Positions 1 to 9,096 of a stretch of 64,000 bases of DNA are shown here, piece by piece. Both the position numbers and the translations under genes were made by a program. Position 1 is the first letter of the stretch; every line of letters begins with the position of its first letter. The notes under the pieces are model-generated. The model searched no databases. It was not told where the DNA came from and saw nothing but the letters and a program-made list of their open reading frames with translations. The stretch is from Calditrichia bacterium (GTDB taxonomy: Bacteria > Calditrichota > Calditrichia > RBG-13-44-9 > J075): the NCBI GenBank assembly GCA_028284905.1, contig JANQQU010000082.1, positions 97,087-161,086 on the forward strand. The letters are read 5' to 3'.

Positions 1-346
1 CCGTGCCGACTTCAACGCCATTGGCTGCAGAAACGACGATCATCGCAACGTCGGCAGCACGCAGGCCGCTGACCGTATCCCCGTAAAAGTCACTAAAGCC
101 CGGAGTATCGATCATATTAATCTTTGAATTTTTCCATTCGCCATGCATCAGAGAGGCACTAATAGAAACCTGGCGTTCGATTTCGTCTTCATTAAAGTCC
201 GAAACAGTATTCCCCGCTTCGATAGATCCGATACGGTTGGTTTCTCCCAAAGTAAAAAGTAAAGACTCAATTAAAGAAGTTTTTCCAGAACCACTATGGC
301 CACCTAATCCGATATTGCGAATCTGCTCACTGTTAAATACTTTCAA
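1..346 (-). CDS. EF-G-2-like translational GTPase, N-terminal part (runs off the window edge)
   Basis: About 115 codons of the start of an elongation-factor-G-like GTPase, continuing past base 1. The G1 loop reads GHSGSGKTSL and the G3 motif DTPGFSDF. The first differs from canonical EF-G (AHIDAGKTT) and matches the EF-G-2 paralogue group, whose members bind GTP but are not the main translocase. The end of the visible part, ANGVEVGT, also fits that group. The start is taken as TTG at 346-344: a Shine-Dalgarno AGGAGG lies at 360-355, eight bases upstream, and an in-frame TGA follows a few codons further up. The family assignment is from motifs and remembered family features; only the G1-G3 region can be seen. 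Confidence 0.85.
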   Translation of the reverse strand, partial: MKVFNSEQIRNIGLGGHSGSGKTSLIESLLFTLGETNRIGSIEAGNTVSDFNEDEIERQVSISASLMHGEWKNSKINMIDTPGFSDFYGDTVSGLRAADVAMIVVSAANGVEVGT

Positions 347-654
347 AAGGAGGTCCTCCTGTCAGTTTGGCACGTTTTATATTTAGGATATCATCATAGT
401 CAGGTAAAAAAGCTAACAGCAAAACTCATTTTGAAGACCGAATGTAACGTGGGATTTATATTCAAAACGAGAGCTATTGAATTCGCAGTATAGATGGTGA
501 AAAGCGCCCATTATGGGTTCAGCGAATATAATAAACCCCCGGGAGGCAGTCAAGGAGTTTGTACGCCGTCAGGGAAGAAATTGACACATTTTTTTAACCG
601 GGAAGACAGAGGAAAGCACTAAGGCGGAAATCCTTAGCAGAAAGGGGGTTGGCT
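347..654. other. intergenic stretch with no recognised feature
   Basis: About 300 bases between the EF-G-like gene and the stop codon of the response regulator gene. It must contain the promoter of the EF-G-like gene on the minus strand, but I see no convincing -35/-10 pair, terminator hairpin or small gene. A purine-rich patch with CCCCCGGGAGG lies near 535-545. Confidence 0.5.
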
Positions 655-1323
655 TTACTTTTTTGGGGGACGGATCAGTCGATTTTGATGCCCCTTTGCA
701 ATAGCTTCTGCCCGGGAGTGTACCTGTAGTTTTTCATAGATATTGCGGATGTGATAACGCACTCCATCCACCGATAAAAACATTTCCCCGGCAATGTTGC
801 TATAGGATTTTCCCGCGGCGAGATGATAGAGCACTTCGCTTTCCCGTTCACTAAGATCCGTAGCGCTGTTTTGAACGGCGGGCACTTGCATGGAAGCGAT
901 CACTTTCCGGGCAATATTCGGGGTCATCGGAGACCCTCCGGCAACGGCATCGCGAATCGCCTTGATCAATTCTACCGGGGTAATCTTTTTCAGCAAATAT
1001 CCCATCGCACCGGCACAGATCGCATCGAACACTTTTTCATCTTCATCGTGGACGGTACAAATGACAATGATCAGCTCCGGATAGCGTTCCAGCAAATGTT
1101 TGACGCCTTCGATACCGGACATTCCCGGCAGGCCAATATCCATCAAAACGACATCGGACTGGCCAATCTCTTCGGAAGCAAGCGCATCCTCACAGGAAGG
1201 ATATGCCGACAGCACGATGAAATCCGGCACATCTCCCAACACCGCTTCCCATCCCGCGCGCACAAATTTGTTATCTTCCACGATCGATATGCTGATAAAC
1301 TTTTCCGGTATCTTGCTGCTCAT
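655..1323 (-). CDS. NarL/FixJ-family response regulator
   Basis: A 222-residue two-component response regulator with an N-terminal receiver domain and a C-terminal LuxR-type helix-turn-helix. The receiver holds the acidic pair in IVEDN (near residue 16), the phospho-acceptor Asp62 in LMDIGLPG and the conserved lysine in LLKKITP. The DNA-binding part reads LSERESEVLYHLAAGKSYSNIAG, followed by the recognition helix region VDGVRYHIRNIYEKL. The start is set at ATG 1323 rather than further upstream because GGAG lies seven bases before it. The sensor kinase gene lies just upstream on the same strand, 102 bases away, so the two very likely form a pair in which the kinase phosphorylates Asp62. Target genes cannot be read from the sequence. 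Confidence 0.93.
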   Translation of the reverse strand: MSSKIPEKFISISIVEDNKFVRAGWEAVLGDVPDFIVLSAYPSCEDALASEEIGQSDVVLMDIGLPGMSGIEGVKHLLERYPELIIVICTVHDEDEKVFDAICAGAMGYLLKKITPVELIKAIRDAVAGGSPMTPNIARKVIASMQVPAVQNSATDLSERESEVLYHLAAGKSYSNIAGEMFLSVDGVRYHIRNIYEKLQVHSRAEAIAKGHQNRLIRPPKK

Positions 1324-1349
1324 GGTGTTACTCCAAGGATAATTTTTGA

Positions 1350-1424
1350 AAATATACAAATGGGCAAATGGGCAAATGTACAGATTTGCTCATCTGCTCA
1401 TCTGCTCATCTGCTCATTTGCTCA
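1350..1424. repeat. short word-repeat array between kinase and regulator genes
   Basis: The spacer between the sensor kinase and the response regulator holds two words in tandem: GGGCAAAT twice near 1362-1377, then five 8-base units (TTTGCTCA, TCTGCTCA three times, TTTGCTCA) at 1385-1424. The words are near-complements of each other (AAATGGGCAAAT against TTTGCTCATCTGC), so the transcript can fold. A related word array (GGGCAAATAT, TTTGCCC) lies at 32096-32140. Confidence 0.7.
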
Positions 1425-1425
1425 C

Positions 1426-4400
1426 CTACAACCGAAATGACAAATCCCAGCGCGTGCCCGCTCCCGGGGCAGTGTCTAGTTTTAAATCCCCGGCAAGCAT
1501 CTCCGCCCGGGCAGCGATATTCTTCAGGCCATTGCGATCGCTCGGCGTTTCCGCCTGAAAGCCACAGCCATCATCCGCAACAATCAGGCGTAGCAGCGGC
1601 CCTTCGAAAGTAAGAGAAATTGCCAGCTTTTCGCAGTTGGAGTGGCGGGCCGCATTCGTTACCATCTCCTTGAACAATAGCCAGAATGTCCGGCGCCGCT
1701 CCATTCCCAGCGTCTTGGCCGGGAAAGTCTCCGGTATGGTCATTTGATATTCGATATTTCGGCTTTCCAGCAGATCGGAGGCGTAGCGACGCAGTTTTGC
1801 GACGAGTTTATCCCATTGATCGTTTTGCGGATTGATCGACCAAATAATATCGTTCATCGCATCCTGCGCTTCACCGGCACTTTCGGTAATTAACCCGAGG
1901 AAACGCCGGGGCGAAGATGGCAGATCATCCGGCATAGCGTTGTGTATCGCCTGGGCAAAATAAGAGATACTGCTGAGCGTCGCGGAAACTTCATCGTGCA
2001 GATCCCGGGAAATACGCAGACGGGTGCGCTCCATTGCCAGCAGTTTTTCCACCCGGTTGCGATATAGTGAATACAGCAATCCCAACACCAAAAAAACGCT
2101 CAGGAGGCGGAACCACCAGGTCTTCCAAAATGGCGGATTGATACGGATTCGCAGGGCAATACCGGCCTCGTTCCAAATGCGGTCGCTATTGCTGCCTTTC
2201 ACGCGAAAAATGTAGTTTCCCCCATCGAGGTTGGTGTAGCTGGCATAACGACGGTTTCCGCTGTAAATCCAGTCCCGGTCAAATCCTTCGAGCATGTAAG
2301 CATATTGATTTTTCGTCGGATTGGTGTAATCCAGCGCCGCAAACTCGAAGGAGAAGACATTTTCGTCGTATGCCAGAATAATCTCTTCCGCATCTTCTCC
2401 ATGGGAAGTTAGCTGGAGCGTGTTGCTCAAACTCCGACTTTGAATTTTCGCCAGTTCACTGTCGTTTTCGGTATCACTGGCATTTTCGATGCTCACCGGT
2501 ACCGATTCATAGAATAACTTGAAATCGGTAAAAACCAGCGGTGGCACCCGGGGATTATCGCGGATGGTTTGCGGATCAAAAACATTTAATCCATTAATGC
2601 CACCGAAATACATGCGCCCGCTCTTCCCCTGAAAGTAGGCACCCTGGTTAAACTCCGTATGCTGTAGTCCGTCATCAACATCGTAGTTCCGGAAAGCGGC
2701 GGTTCCGCGGCGGGAAGGATCGAAGCGTGTGAGGCCGTTATTAGTGCTGAGCCACAAGCTGCCCGTGTCATCTTCCAGAATGCCATAAACAACATTATTC
2801 GGTAAACCGTCTCTCTCGGTGAAATGGCTGAATGTTTCCTGCCGGGGATCGAAACGATTCAACCCGCCACCATCGGTACCGATCCACAGGATGCCATCAT
2901 TTGTCCGGTGAATGGCAAATATCCGATTGCTGCTGATGCTTTCCGGATTGTTAATATCATTTTGGTAGGCATGAAATAACGCCTGCTTTTTTTCGCTGTC
3001 CCAGGTTAGCTTATTTAAACCACCGCCGAAAGTACCGATCCAGATCAGGCTGTCGTTTTCCGGATAAATCGCCCGAATCGTGTTGTGACTGATAGCAGCG
3101 GCATTTGCAGGATTATGGGTCCAGCGCAGAAAGTTATCGTTTTCTTCCTGATAACGGTGCAACCCGCCACCATCGGTACCAACCCATAATTCCCCCTGTA
3201 TGTCGCGTGCCAGGGACCATATCCGACCGCTGCCCAGACTAGTGCTATCTCCAGGTTTTGGCAGATAACGGGCAATTTTCTGCCGTGCCGGGTCAATACG
3301 ATTTAACCCGCGCAGTGTGCCGACCCAGAGATTTTCCCGGCCATCTTCACAGATCGTCCATACTCTATTTTCTGTTAAAGAAGTGGATTTCCCCGGTTGA
3401 TGCTTGTAATGCCGAACCTCACTAATCACTGGTAAAGATTGCAGAGCACTATTCCCGGCGGGAGGATAAAGCAGGGTAAGGCGATTCAGGCCGCCGAATG
3501 TACCAACCCATACATCACCGGCACGATCTTCATAAATTGACATCACCACACTATGGGAAAGCCCCTTTTCCGCCGAGGGATTTCTCTTGAAGTGAGCGAA
3601 CTTGGCCTGATTGGGATTGAGCTTGCTAATCCCCCCAAAAGCGGCTATCCAGAGAATACCGGTGCGGTCCTGGAAAAGGGAGATGATAATATTATTGATC
3701 AAACTTTTCGGATCGGCGGGGTCGTAGCGATACCATTGAAAGCGCACTTTGCCGTCAGGTTCGCGGATCATTTGGCAAAGACCGCCATCCCGGGTAGCTA
3801 ACCAGATATTCCCGCTATTGTCCTCCAGGATATCCCAGATGAAACCACTGGAAACGCCATCCTTATTGGCCGGGTGATAAAAATAATGGGTGAAAACCGC
3901 TTTACCTTCGCTGGCGCTTTCCATGCGGGAAAAGCCCCGGCCGTCGGTGCCAATCCATAGAGTGCCGGCCCGGTCCCAGTGAATACTACGCAGCATATCG
4001 CTGCTAAGGCTTTCCGGCTGGCGGGGGTTATGGCGATAATGGACAAAACGGCCTTCGTTGCGAAGAAACTGATTCAAGCCACCGCCATTGGTTGCCACCC
4101 AAAGATCCCCCTGCGGACACTCCGATATAGACCACACCCGGTCATTGCTAATGCTGTTTTTGTCCTGTGGATCGTGCAGAAAACGGATTATCTCGCCAGT
4201 ACTTATCTCAAAACGAACCAATCCCCCACCAGAGGTGCCCAGCCATAAATAGCGGCCATTTTCCCGGCGGTCTTCATGAATGGTGCGAATCGCGCTGCCC
4301 GCCAGGCGATAGCGGGTAAAGGTGCCATTGGCGGGATTAAATTTGTTTAACACGCCGCCGAATGTGCCGATCCACAAGTCCCCGGTTTTATCATGCAAAA

Positions 4401-4659
4401 TTGAAGTGATGTAATTGTCGGAAAGAGAAGTACTATCAAACGGATCGTTTTTATAGATAAGGAAATTGTAGCCGTCGTAACGATTGAGCCCATCTTGGGT
4501 GCCAATCCAAATAAATCCCTGATCGTCCTGGGTAATGCAATAAACGGTGCTTTGGGAGAGGCCATCACTGAGAGAGATGCGATCAAATTTGATTTCTCCC
4601 AAAAGCAGCGATGTGCTACAAATCATCAGTAAAAGCATCAGGTAAAAATGATGTTTCAT
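1426..4659 (-). CDS. two-component sensor histidine kinase with periplasmic double beta-propeller
   Basis: A 1077-residue membrane sensor kinase. Residues 1-20 form a signal peptide (start at ATG 4659, where the hydrophobic leader begins; a longer reading from 4731 adds a leader-incompatible N terminus). Residues about 25-700 carry at least a dozen two-component propeller repeats of the form W-I/V-G-T-x-G-G-L-x-R, predicted to build two beta-propellers in the periplasm. A Y_Y_Y immunoglobulin-like domain follows (AYMLEGFDRDW), then one membrane helix (WWFRLLSVFLVLGLLYSLY). The cytoplasmic part is a HisKA_3 dimerisation domain with the likely phospho-histidine near residue 888 in SRDLHDEVSATL, and an HATPase with N-box KEMVTNAARHS and G-box DDGCGFQ. 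It ends in the kinase domain without a fused receiver, and the matching regulator is the next gene. The ligand is unknown; relatives in Bacteroidota often sense glycans, but no glycan genes are nearby. Confidence 0.93.
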   Translation of the reverse strand: MKHHFYLMLLLMICSTSLLLGEIKFDRISLSDGLSQSTVYCITQDDQGFIWIGTQDGLNRYDGYNFLIYKNDPFDSTSLSDNYITSILHDKTGDLWIGTFGGVLNKFNPANGTFTRYRLAGSAIRTIHEDRRENGRYLWLGTSGGGLVRFEISTGEIIRFLHDPQDKNSISNDRVWSISECPQGDLWVATNGGGLNQFLRNEGRFVHYRHNPRQPESLSSDMLRSIHWDRAGTLWIGTDGRGFSRMESASEGKAVFTHYFYHPANKDGVSSGFIWDILEDNSGNIWLATRDGGLCQMIREPDGKVRFQWYRYDPADPKSLINNIIISLFQDRTGILWIAAFGGISKLNPNQAKFAHFKRNPSAEKGLSHSVVMSIYEDRAGDVWVGTFGGLNRLTLLYPPAGNSALQSLPVISEVRHYKHQPGKSTSLTENRVWTICEDGRENLWVGTLRGLNRIDPARQKIARYLPKPGDSTSLGSGRIWSLARDIQGELWVGTDGGGLHRYQEENDNFLRWTHNPANAAAISHNTIRAIYPENDSLIWIGTFGGGLNKLTWDSEKKQALFHAYQNDINNPESISSNRIFAIHRTNDGILWIGTDGGGLNRFDPRQETFSHFTERDGLPNNVVYGILEDDTGSLWLSTNNGLTRFDPSRRGTAAFRNYDVDDGLQHTEFNQGAYFQGKSGRMYFGGINGLNVFDPQTIRDNPRVPPLVFTDFKLFYESVPVSIENASDTENDSELAKIQSRSLSNTLQLTSHGEDAEEIILAYDENVFSFEFAALDYTNPTKNQYAYMLEGFDRDWIYSGNRRYASYTNLDGGNYIFRVKGSNSDRIWNEAGIALRIRINPPFWKTWWFRLLSVFLVLGLLYSLYRNRVEKLLAMERTRLRISRDLHDEVSATLSSISYFAQAIHNAMPDDLPSSPRRFLGLITESAGEAQDAMNDIIWSINPQNDQWDKLVAKLRRYASDLLESRNIEYQMTIPETFPAKTLGMERRRTFWLLFKEMVTNAARHSNCEKLAISLTFEGPLLRLIVADDGCGFQAETPSDRNGLKNIAARAEMLAGDLKLDTAPGAGTRWDLSFRL

Positions 4660-4862
4660 ATTCCTCAACCACACTTTACTTGCAGAGCACTCAGTTGCGT
4701 TTTTTAACCACTGATTTTCACTGATAAACACGGATCCATCTTCAATAGATTGTTGCCGAGTTAACCCCGTAAAAATCAGTACAAATTTGCAGTTTACACT
4801 TTTAAAAAGATAATATAATAAGTGCAGGAAAAAAAGTCGGTGACGTTAGTGACAGAAGGTTA

Positions 4863-5726
4863 TTACAGTCGCCGGGAAATGGCATCGGCAAAATTTTGAG
4901 CGGCACGGGGATCTTCATCCAGGAACAAAAACGGTTCGATCAGTTCTAATTCCATTAAGGTGAAGCCGGACGGGCTATCGATACCATCGACCCGGGCATA
5001 GAGCGGAACAGCGGGCAGCAGGGCGAGAATTTCCGCAGCGCGTTCGACCAACGCCGTTGCCGGCTGGCGGGAGGCGATGGTACCGCCATACTCCGACTGG
5101 CTACGGAACTCCCCGGCTTTCGGCCGTTTCAGGACGCCGTGGGAGAATTTTCCTCCGAAGAAAAGCAAAGACCATTCGCCATTGTCGGTCACTTCCCGGG
5201 CAAAGCGCTGAATCATATATTCACCTTCTGCAGAAAGCGCGCTCCAGCGTTGCTGCAATGCCGGCAGCTCATCATTTTGCGCAATCGTAAAGGTTTGATA
5301 AGCACTGGCGGAAATCAACGGTTTAATGACCGCCTTCTCCCAGTTCTTCTCTTTCAGGAGCGCCGCCAGATCGACTGCTTCGCCGGGCGCCGGCCAATAA
5401 GTATCCGGAATGGCGACGCCCTGTTCCTGCAATAAGCGCAAGTAGCCCTTGTCCATATTCCAGCGAATGGTCTCTACGGGGTTCCACACAGATACGCCGG
5501 CTGCATGAAGCGCTGAGAGCCAGCTCCGGAAAGCCTCCGGCTTAAGATGATAATCCCAGCAACTGCGGATGACAACGCTATCAAATGCGGACCAGTCAAT
5601 CGCAGCATCGTCCCATACGGCCGCGCTAACCTGATGCCCACTGTTAATGAGAATATCCGCTGCCAGTTGATCATCTGGAGTAATGTTCGTTTTCTTTGCG
5701 AAGGTAACAAAAGCAATTTTTGCCAT
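4863..5726 (-). CDS. ATP-grasp enzyme, RimK/DcsG-like
   Basis: A 287-residue cytoplasmic protein with an ATP-grasp fold. It opens with a Rossmann-like strand (KIAFVTFAKK). The segment VVIRSCWDYH followed by a WN.ET.RWN.DKGYL element is typical of a family of short ATP-grasp proteins related to RimK and to the cyclo-ligase DcsG of D-cycloserine synthesis. The ATP-binding strand is AVIKPLISASAYQTF, and the metal-binding end is LMELELIEPFLFL. The reaction is presumably ATP-dependent ligation of a carboxylate to an amine, substrate unknown. The database label O-ureido-D-serine cyclo-ligase is often given to such proteins, but no other cycloserine genes are present, so I do not assign it. The ribosome site is weak. 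It stands alone between the kinase gene and the HAD gene on the same strand. Confidence 0.8.
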   Translation of the reverse strand: MAKIAFVTFAKKTNITPDDQLAADILINSGHQVSAAVWDDAAIDWSAFDSVVIRSCWDYHLKPEAFRSWLSALHAAGVSVWNPVETIRWNMDKGYLRLLQEQGVAIPDTYWPAPGEAVDLAALLKEKNWEKAVIKPLISASAYQTFTIAQNDELPALQQRWSALSAEGEYMIQRFAREVTDNGEWSLLFFGGKFSHGVLKRPKAGEFRSQSEYGGTIASRQPATALVERAAEILALLPAVPLYARVDGIDSPSGFTLMELELIEPFLFLDEDPRAAQNFADAISRRL

Positions 5727-5784
5727 AATTTTTCAATCCGTCCGGGCTAAAGAACAGTATAAATAGAAAGTAACTTCTTCGGAA

Positions 5785-5827
5785 GTCGTTGATCGTTGAT
5801 CGTTGTTCGTTGTTCGATGAACGATCA
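5785..5827. repeat. CGTTGATCGTTG word repeats at the end of the HAD gene
   Basis: A short array of GTTGATC / GTTGTTC words that ends in its own complement (GATGAACGATCA), folding into a stem. It reaches the TGA stop codon of the HAD gene. A related array (GATCAACGATTAACG) lies at 34738-34760. Confidence 0.55.
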
Positions 5828-6550
5828 GCCTGCAACGGCACTTTCGAAATTTTCGGCGATCAATGCCGGGAAATCTCCCATGGAGGCAAGCTCGTAATAG
5901 TGCTCACTTTCTTTTTCCGCGTCGCTAACCTGCTCGTGCACCCAGGTCGTTTTATAGGGAATATGCACCGCCTGGCAGCCGAGTTTTACCAGCGGGAGAA
6001 TATCGGACTTCAGAGAATTGCCCACCATCAGAAATCTTTCCGGGGAGAATTCATATCTCCCCAAAAGGCGGCGGTAAGTTTCCTCATCTTTTTCAGAAAC
6101 GATTTCCACATCGTCGAAATAATCCGCCAATCCGGAACGGGCGATTTTACTCTCCTGGTCGAACAGATCTCCCTTGGTCAGCAACATCAAGCGAAACTGT
6201 TGCGTTAATGCCGGAATTACTTTAGCAACATGGGGAAGCAAGTCGATCGGATTGTTCATTACCGTTTTCCCCAGCTCGATAATTTGTTGAATTTCCCCCG
6301 CCGATATTTTTTCACCGCTAATTTCTATCGCAGTTTCGATCATGGAAATTGTAAACCCTTTTGCCCCATAGCCGAACAGGGAAAGATTCTTTTTTTCAGT
6401 ATCATAGAGAATCTCTGTAATCGACTGGGCATCAACATACTTGCGAAGCATATCTTCCAGTTTTTTTTCAGCATCCTGATAAAAGGGCTCATTGACCCAC
6501 AATGTATCATCGGCATCAAAGGCTATTACGTCGAGGATCGTTTTGCTCAT
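5825..6550 (-). CDS. HAD-superfamily hydrolase (phosphatase-like)
   Basis: A 241-residue haloacid-dehalogenase-fold hydrolase. Motif I reads FDADDTLW, with the nucleophile Asp and the general acid Asp two residues later; motif II is LLTKGD; the motif IV region is FLMVGNSLKSDI. An alpha-helical cap lies between motifs I and II (about residues 25-105), as in subfamily I phosphatases acting on small phosphorylated metabolites. The start has GGAAG seven bases upstream. It lies 98 bases downstream of nothing co-directional that suggests a pathway: the ATP-grasp gene follows on the same strand, with repeats between. The substrate cannot be read from the sequence. Confidence 0.88.
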   Translation of the reverse strand: MSKTILDVIAFDADDTLWVNEPFYQDAEKKLEDMLRKYVDAQSITEILYDTEKKNLSLFGYGAKGFTISMIETAIEISGEKISAGEIQQIIELGKTVMNNPIDLLPHVAKVIPALTQQFRLMLLTKGDLFDQESKIARSGLADYFDDVEIVSEKDEETYRRLLGRYEFSPERFLMVGNSLKSDILPLVKLGCQAVHIPYKTTWVHEQVSDAEKESEHYYELASMGDFPALIAENFESAVAG

Positions 6551-6680
6551 TGCTCACTTCCATTTTTATATCTGTATTAACCATATTCGAAAATTTTTCA
6601 ATCGCCTGGGAAAACAATTACGTTCTTTGACAAATTTGGGGAAAATGTACTCACTGGCAACATTTAACATAAAAAATTCT

Positions 6681-6828
6681 GTAACCCCTTCAGGGTTTGT
6701 AAAAAAGCTATCTCAAGCGGGGGGCGCAGATATGCCCCCCGCTTGAGATATGCAACGCCTTCGGCGTATCTTTACCGCAAAGCCCCGAAGGGGGAGCCGG
6801 TTACAGGTTTTAACCCTGAAAGGGTTAC
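6681..6828. repeat. cloverleaf-like 148-bp inverted repeat element (MITE/REP-like)
   Basis: Outer arms 6681-6697 and 6812-6828 (GTAACCCCTTCAGGGTT) are complementary over 17 bases with one mismatch. Inside lie a perfect 17-bp stem, 6709-6725 with 6734-6750 (core CAAGCGGGGGGC), with an 8-base loop, a 5-bp stem at 6755-6767 (ACGCC TTC GGCGT), and a CCCC GAA GGGG stem at 6784-6794. The whole 333-base gap between the HAD gene and the secreted protein gene contains no credible protein gene. The form suggests a small non-autonomous mobile or REP-like element. It may also act as a terminator for the gene ending at 6884, because its stems follow that gene on the minus strand. Confidence 0.75.
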
Positions 6829-6883
6829 ATGTTAAGATGTTACTAATAATGCTTGATCACAAAATATATCAGAGAATCAAAAT

Positions 6884-8305
6884 TTATTGCAGTAATATCA
6901 TTTTTTTGACTACTTCAATTTGCTGTTTACCAGCCGCAGTCAACTTGTAAAAATAAGTACCGCTTGGCACCTTTTCGCCGCTATCCAGGCGTCCATCCCA
7001 CCGCACTGCATGCATTCCGGAAGGCATAACGCTGTTTACCAATGTACGAACCTGTTGACCGGCAACGTTATAAATTTTTAGCTGAACAGCCGCGTTTTCC
7101 GGCAGTTGATATTCAATCGTAGTTTCCGGATTAAACGGATTTGGATAGTTCTGGAAAAGGGTCAGTTTGTCCGGCAAAACGGTTTCCTGCGGTTCGGTAC
7201 CGACGGGAAATTCCACCAGTTTTAAGAGGGTCAGTTTCCCGCTGACATCACTGGCATATACATAGCCATTATTCGTATAAGGGTAGGCCCCCCAGTTGCC
7301 GTAGAATCCTCCGGCATTGTTCAAGGGGTAGGTGTCATAATGATCTAGCTCTTCCGGAAAGGCCGGATCGCTGATATCCAGGAGAACAACGCCATAGGCA
7401 TAATGTGAAATTATCGCGAGATCTCCCATGGTATGAACATTGTGGGCAAGATTATTAGACCCGAGATAATCACCCACTTTGTTAATATTGCCCATATCCT
7501 GAATGTCCCAGATTTTCACCGTCTTTCCAACCGTTTCCTCCGTAGTCAAAAGGTACTTGCCATCATCCGTCGGCCAGGCGTTGTGGGCATAGCCACCGCC
7601 GGAAACATTGATGCGCGAGATCAGCTGTGGACTGGTTTTGTCCGCCACATCCCAAATGGAGAATGTTCTTAAAGATCCTTCGGAAACATACATCGTATCG
7701 TTATGGGTATAAACATCGTGCACAAATCCGATGATCAGGTTATAAACATCCTGGGGATTTTCCGGGTCGGCCAGATCGATGAAACGAATGCCGTTACGGG
7801 CGCTGTTAGTGACGTAAGCAAATCCGCTGGTTGTATCGATACTGAGGTTGTGAGAAGTGATCTCTGCGCCGTTCACGTAGGAACCGACGTAGCGGACGCT
7901 ATCCGGCAAGGTTGATAAATCGAAAATCATGAGGCCCTCATTGGTGCCAATCATTTGCGAGATCATGTAGGCATAGTGCCCATAGGTTTTAATATCGCGA
8001 TGCCAGTAACAACCGGGCGTTTGCGGACCGGGGATAACATCAATAACCGTCAGGTCCGGAATGCGAACAGCTGCGAAGCCATCCATCACCCCCATTAACG
8101 CGTAATCGGTACCGTCCAGACCAACATATCCCCAGACATCCGTCCCCCCGGTAGTGTCCGCGCTGCCGCAACCGGCGGCGCTGGCCGGAAAATTAATATG
8201 CCCGACATAGTCGAAACGAAAACTGCTCGATTGGCCCCATATGGGCAATATCCACAAGATGTTAATCAATAACACAAGCTGACGAAATTGACGCGATTTT
8301 TTCAT
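6884..8305 (-). CDS. secreted choice-of-anchor B / LVIVD-repeat protein with type IX-like sorting tail
   Basis: A 473-residue exported protein. A signal peptide (residues 1-25, ending IWGQ) is followed by a propeller-like region with LVIVD-type repeats. The opening DVWGYVGLDGTDYALMG marks the choice-of-anchor B group. Repeated elements of the form V-x-I-W-D-I-x-D and L-L-D-I-S-D-P run through residues 60-370. The C terminus, about residues 385-473, is a FlgD-like/type IX sorting domain: FQNYPNPFNPETTIEYQLP, then LKIYNVAGQQVRTL, then PSGTYFYKL. The protein is therefore predicted to leave the cell or be fixed to its surface. The start is ATG 8305 (GGAG upstream); a TTG directly before it is also in frame. 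The function is unknown; partners are not apparent. Confidence 0.88.
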   Translation of the reverse strand: MKKSRQFRQLVLLINILWILPIWGQSSSFRFDYVGHINFPASAAGCGSADTTGGTDVWGYVGLDGTDYALMGVMDGFAAVRIPDLTVIDVIPGPQTPGCYWHRDIKTYGHYAYMISQMIGTNEGLMIFDLSTLPDSVRYVGSYVNGAEITSHNLSIDTTSGFAYVTNSARNGIRFIDLADPENPQDVYNLIIGFVHDVYTHNDTMYVSEGSLRTFSIWDVADKTSPQLISRINVSGGGYAHNAWPTDDGKYLLTTEETVGKTVKIWDIQDMGNINKVGDYLGSNNLAHNVHTMGDLAIISHYAYGVVLLDISDPAFPEELDHYDTYPLNNAGGFYGNWGAYPYTNNGYVYASDVSGKLTLLKLVEFPVGTEPQETVLPDKLTLFQNYPNPFNPETTIEYQLPENAAVQLKIYNVAGQQVRTLVNSVMPSGMHAVRWDGRLDSGEKVPSGTYFYKLTAAGKQQIEVVKKMILLQ

Positions 8306-8580
8306 CAAACACTCCTTCAGTTAAAATCAAAGCCCGCATAATTTACCATATATCGTTAATGATACTATCATCGCGTGGAATTTGTTTGGATTGTTATAAA
8401 CAGTCTTTTGGAATCGATGCGCTTTGTCAAGAATATTGTGATGGTGCGCAAATATATTATACGCGTTATCACTGGTTAATCCCGATATTAAAAATAAATT
8501 TTTTTACAAACGTTATTCGTGCCGAGCAGACGAGTAGCGGTAATGGATACAGGGGCCATTTGGCATCCAAGGAGTATAGC

Positions 8581-8796
8581 ATGGCAGACCTTTTGGAGTT
8601 TGACCGATTACTGAGTTTTGGGAGAAAGGTAGTTCTGGAAGTACCGGAAATTGTCCATGAGACCAACACAAGCATATTGATTGAATGGAACCGGCAAAAC
8701 GCCTGGGTCCAGAAGAAGAAAGTTTCAATCGAAAGAAAAGAGACCGGATTTGTGGTAAGAATGCCGAAATGGTTATTTGAGCGCAAATTCTCTTAA
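8581..8796 (+). CDS. small hypothetical protein, 71 residues
   Basis: A short gene starting at ATG 8581 with AAGGAG six bases upstream. An open frame extends upstream to 8359, but the strong ribosome site and the protein-like composition begin here. The product is basic and cytoplasmic, with a hydrophobic core (GRKVVLEVPEIV) and alternating strands (TSILIEWNRQNAWVQ, FVVRMPKWLFERKF), which suggests a small beta-rich fold. I do not recognise a family. It lies alone between two oppositely arranged larger genes. Confidence 0.55.
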   Translation: MADLLEFDRLLSFGRKVVLEVPEIVHETNTSILIEWNRQNAWVQKKKVSIERKETGFVVRMPKWLFERKFS

Positions 8797-9096
8797 TTGT
8801 TTCAACATCCCCGGGGAAGACATTTTCATTCGCTGTTATCAAACAATACTGCTGAGAAATTATTCGACCAACACTGCTGGATAACACCCGGTATAATTTG
8901 CTATTAAGTTGTACCCGGTGCTATTCTCTACATTTATACTCATTTGTTTGCCTGTCAAATTTTACCTGCGACTTTTCGGAATTGGAGCGTTCCGAATTCA
9001 TCAGCCGTCTAGACGCCCCTGCAGCGTATCTGTAGATCGCAGAAATTCCACCACCCTATTCTTCCCATTCGGCACCAAGCTGAAAGAGGTAGCATT
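8797..9096 (+). other. intergenic stretch upstream of the pentapeptide-repeat gene
   Basis: Three hundred bases with no convincing gene. Two imperfect copies of ACCCGGT lie at about 8887 and 8921, flanking an AT-rich core (TATAATTTGC at about 8892) that could hold a -10 element, but no matching -35 is clear. Confidence 0.35.

Noticed and set aside
4863..5726. assignment of the ATP-grasp gene to D-cycloserine synthesis
   Set aside because: No other biosynthetic gene nearby; the family is broad.
8359..8580. upstream extension of the small gene at 8581
   Set aside because: A strong AAGGAG six bases before ATG 8581 and the change in composition favour the shorter form.
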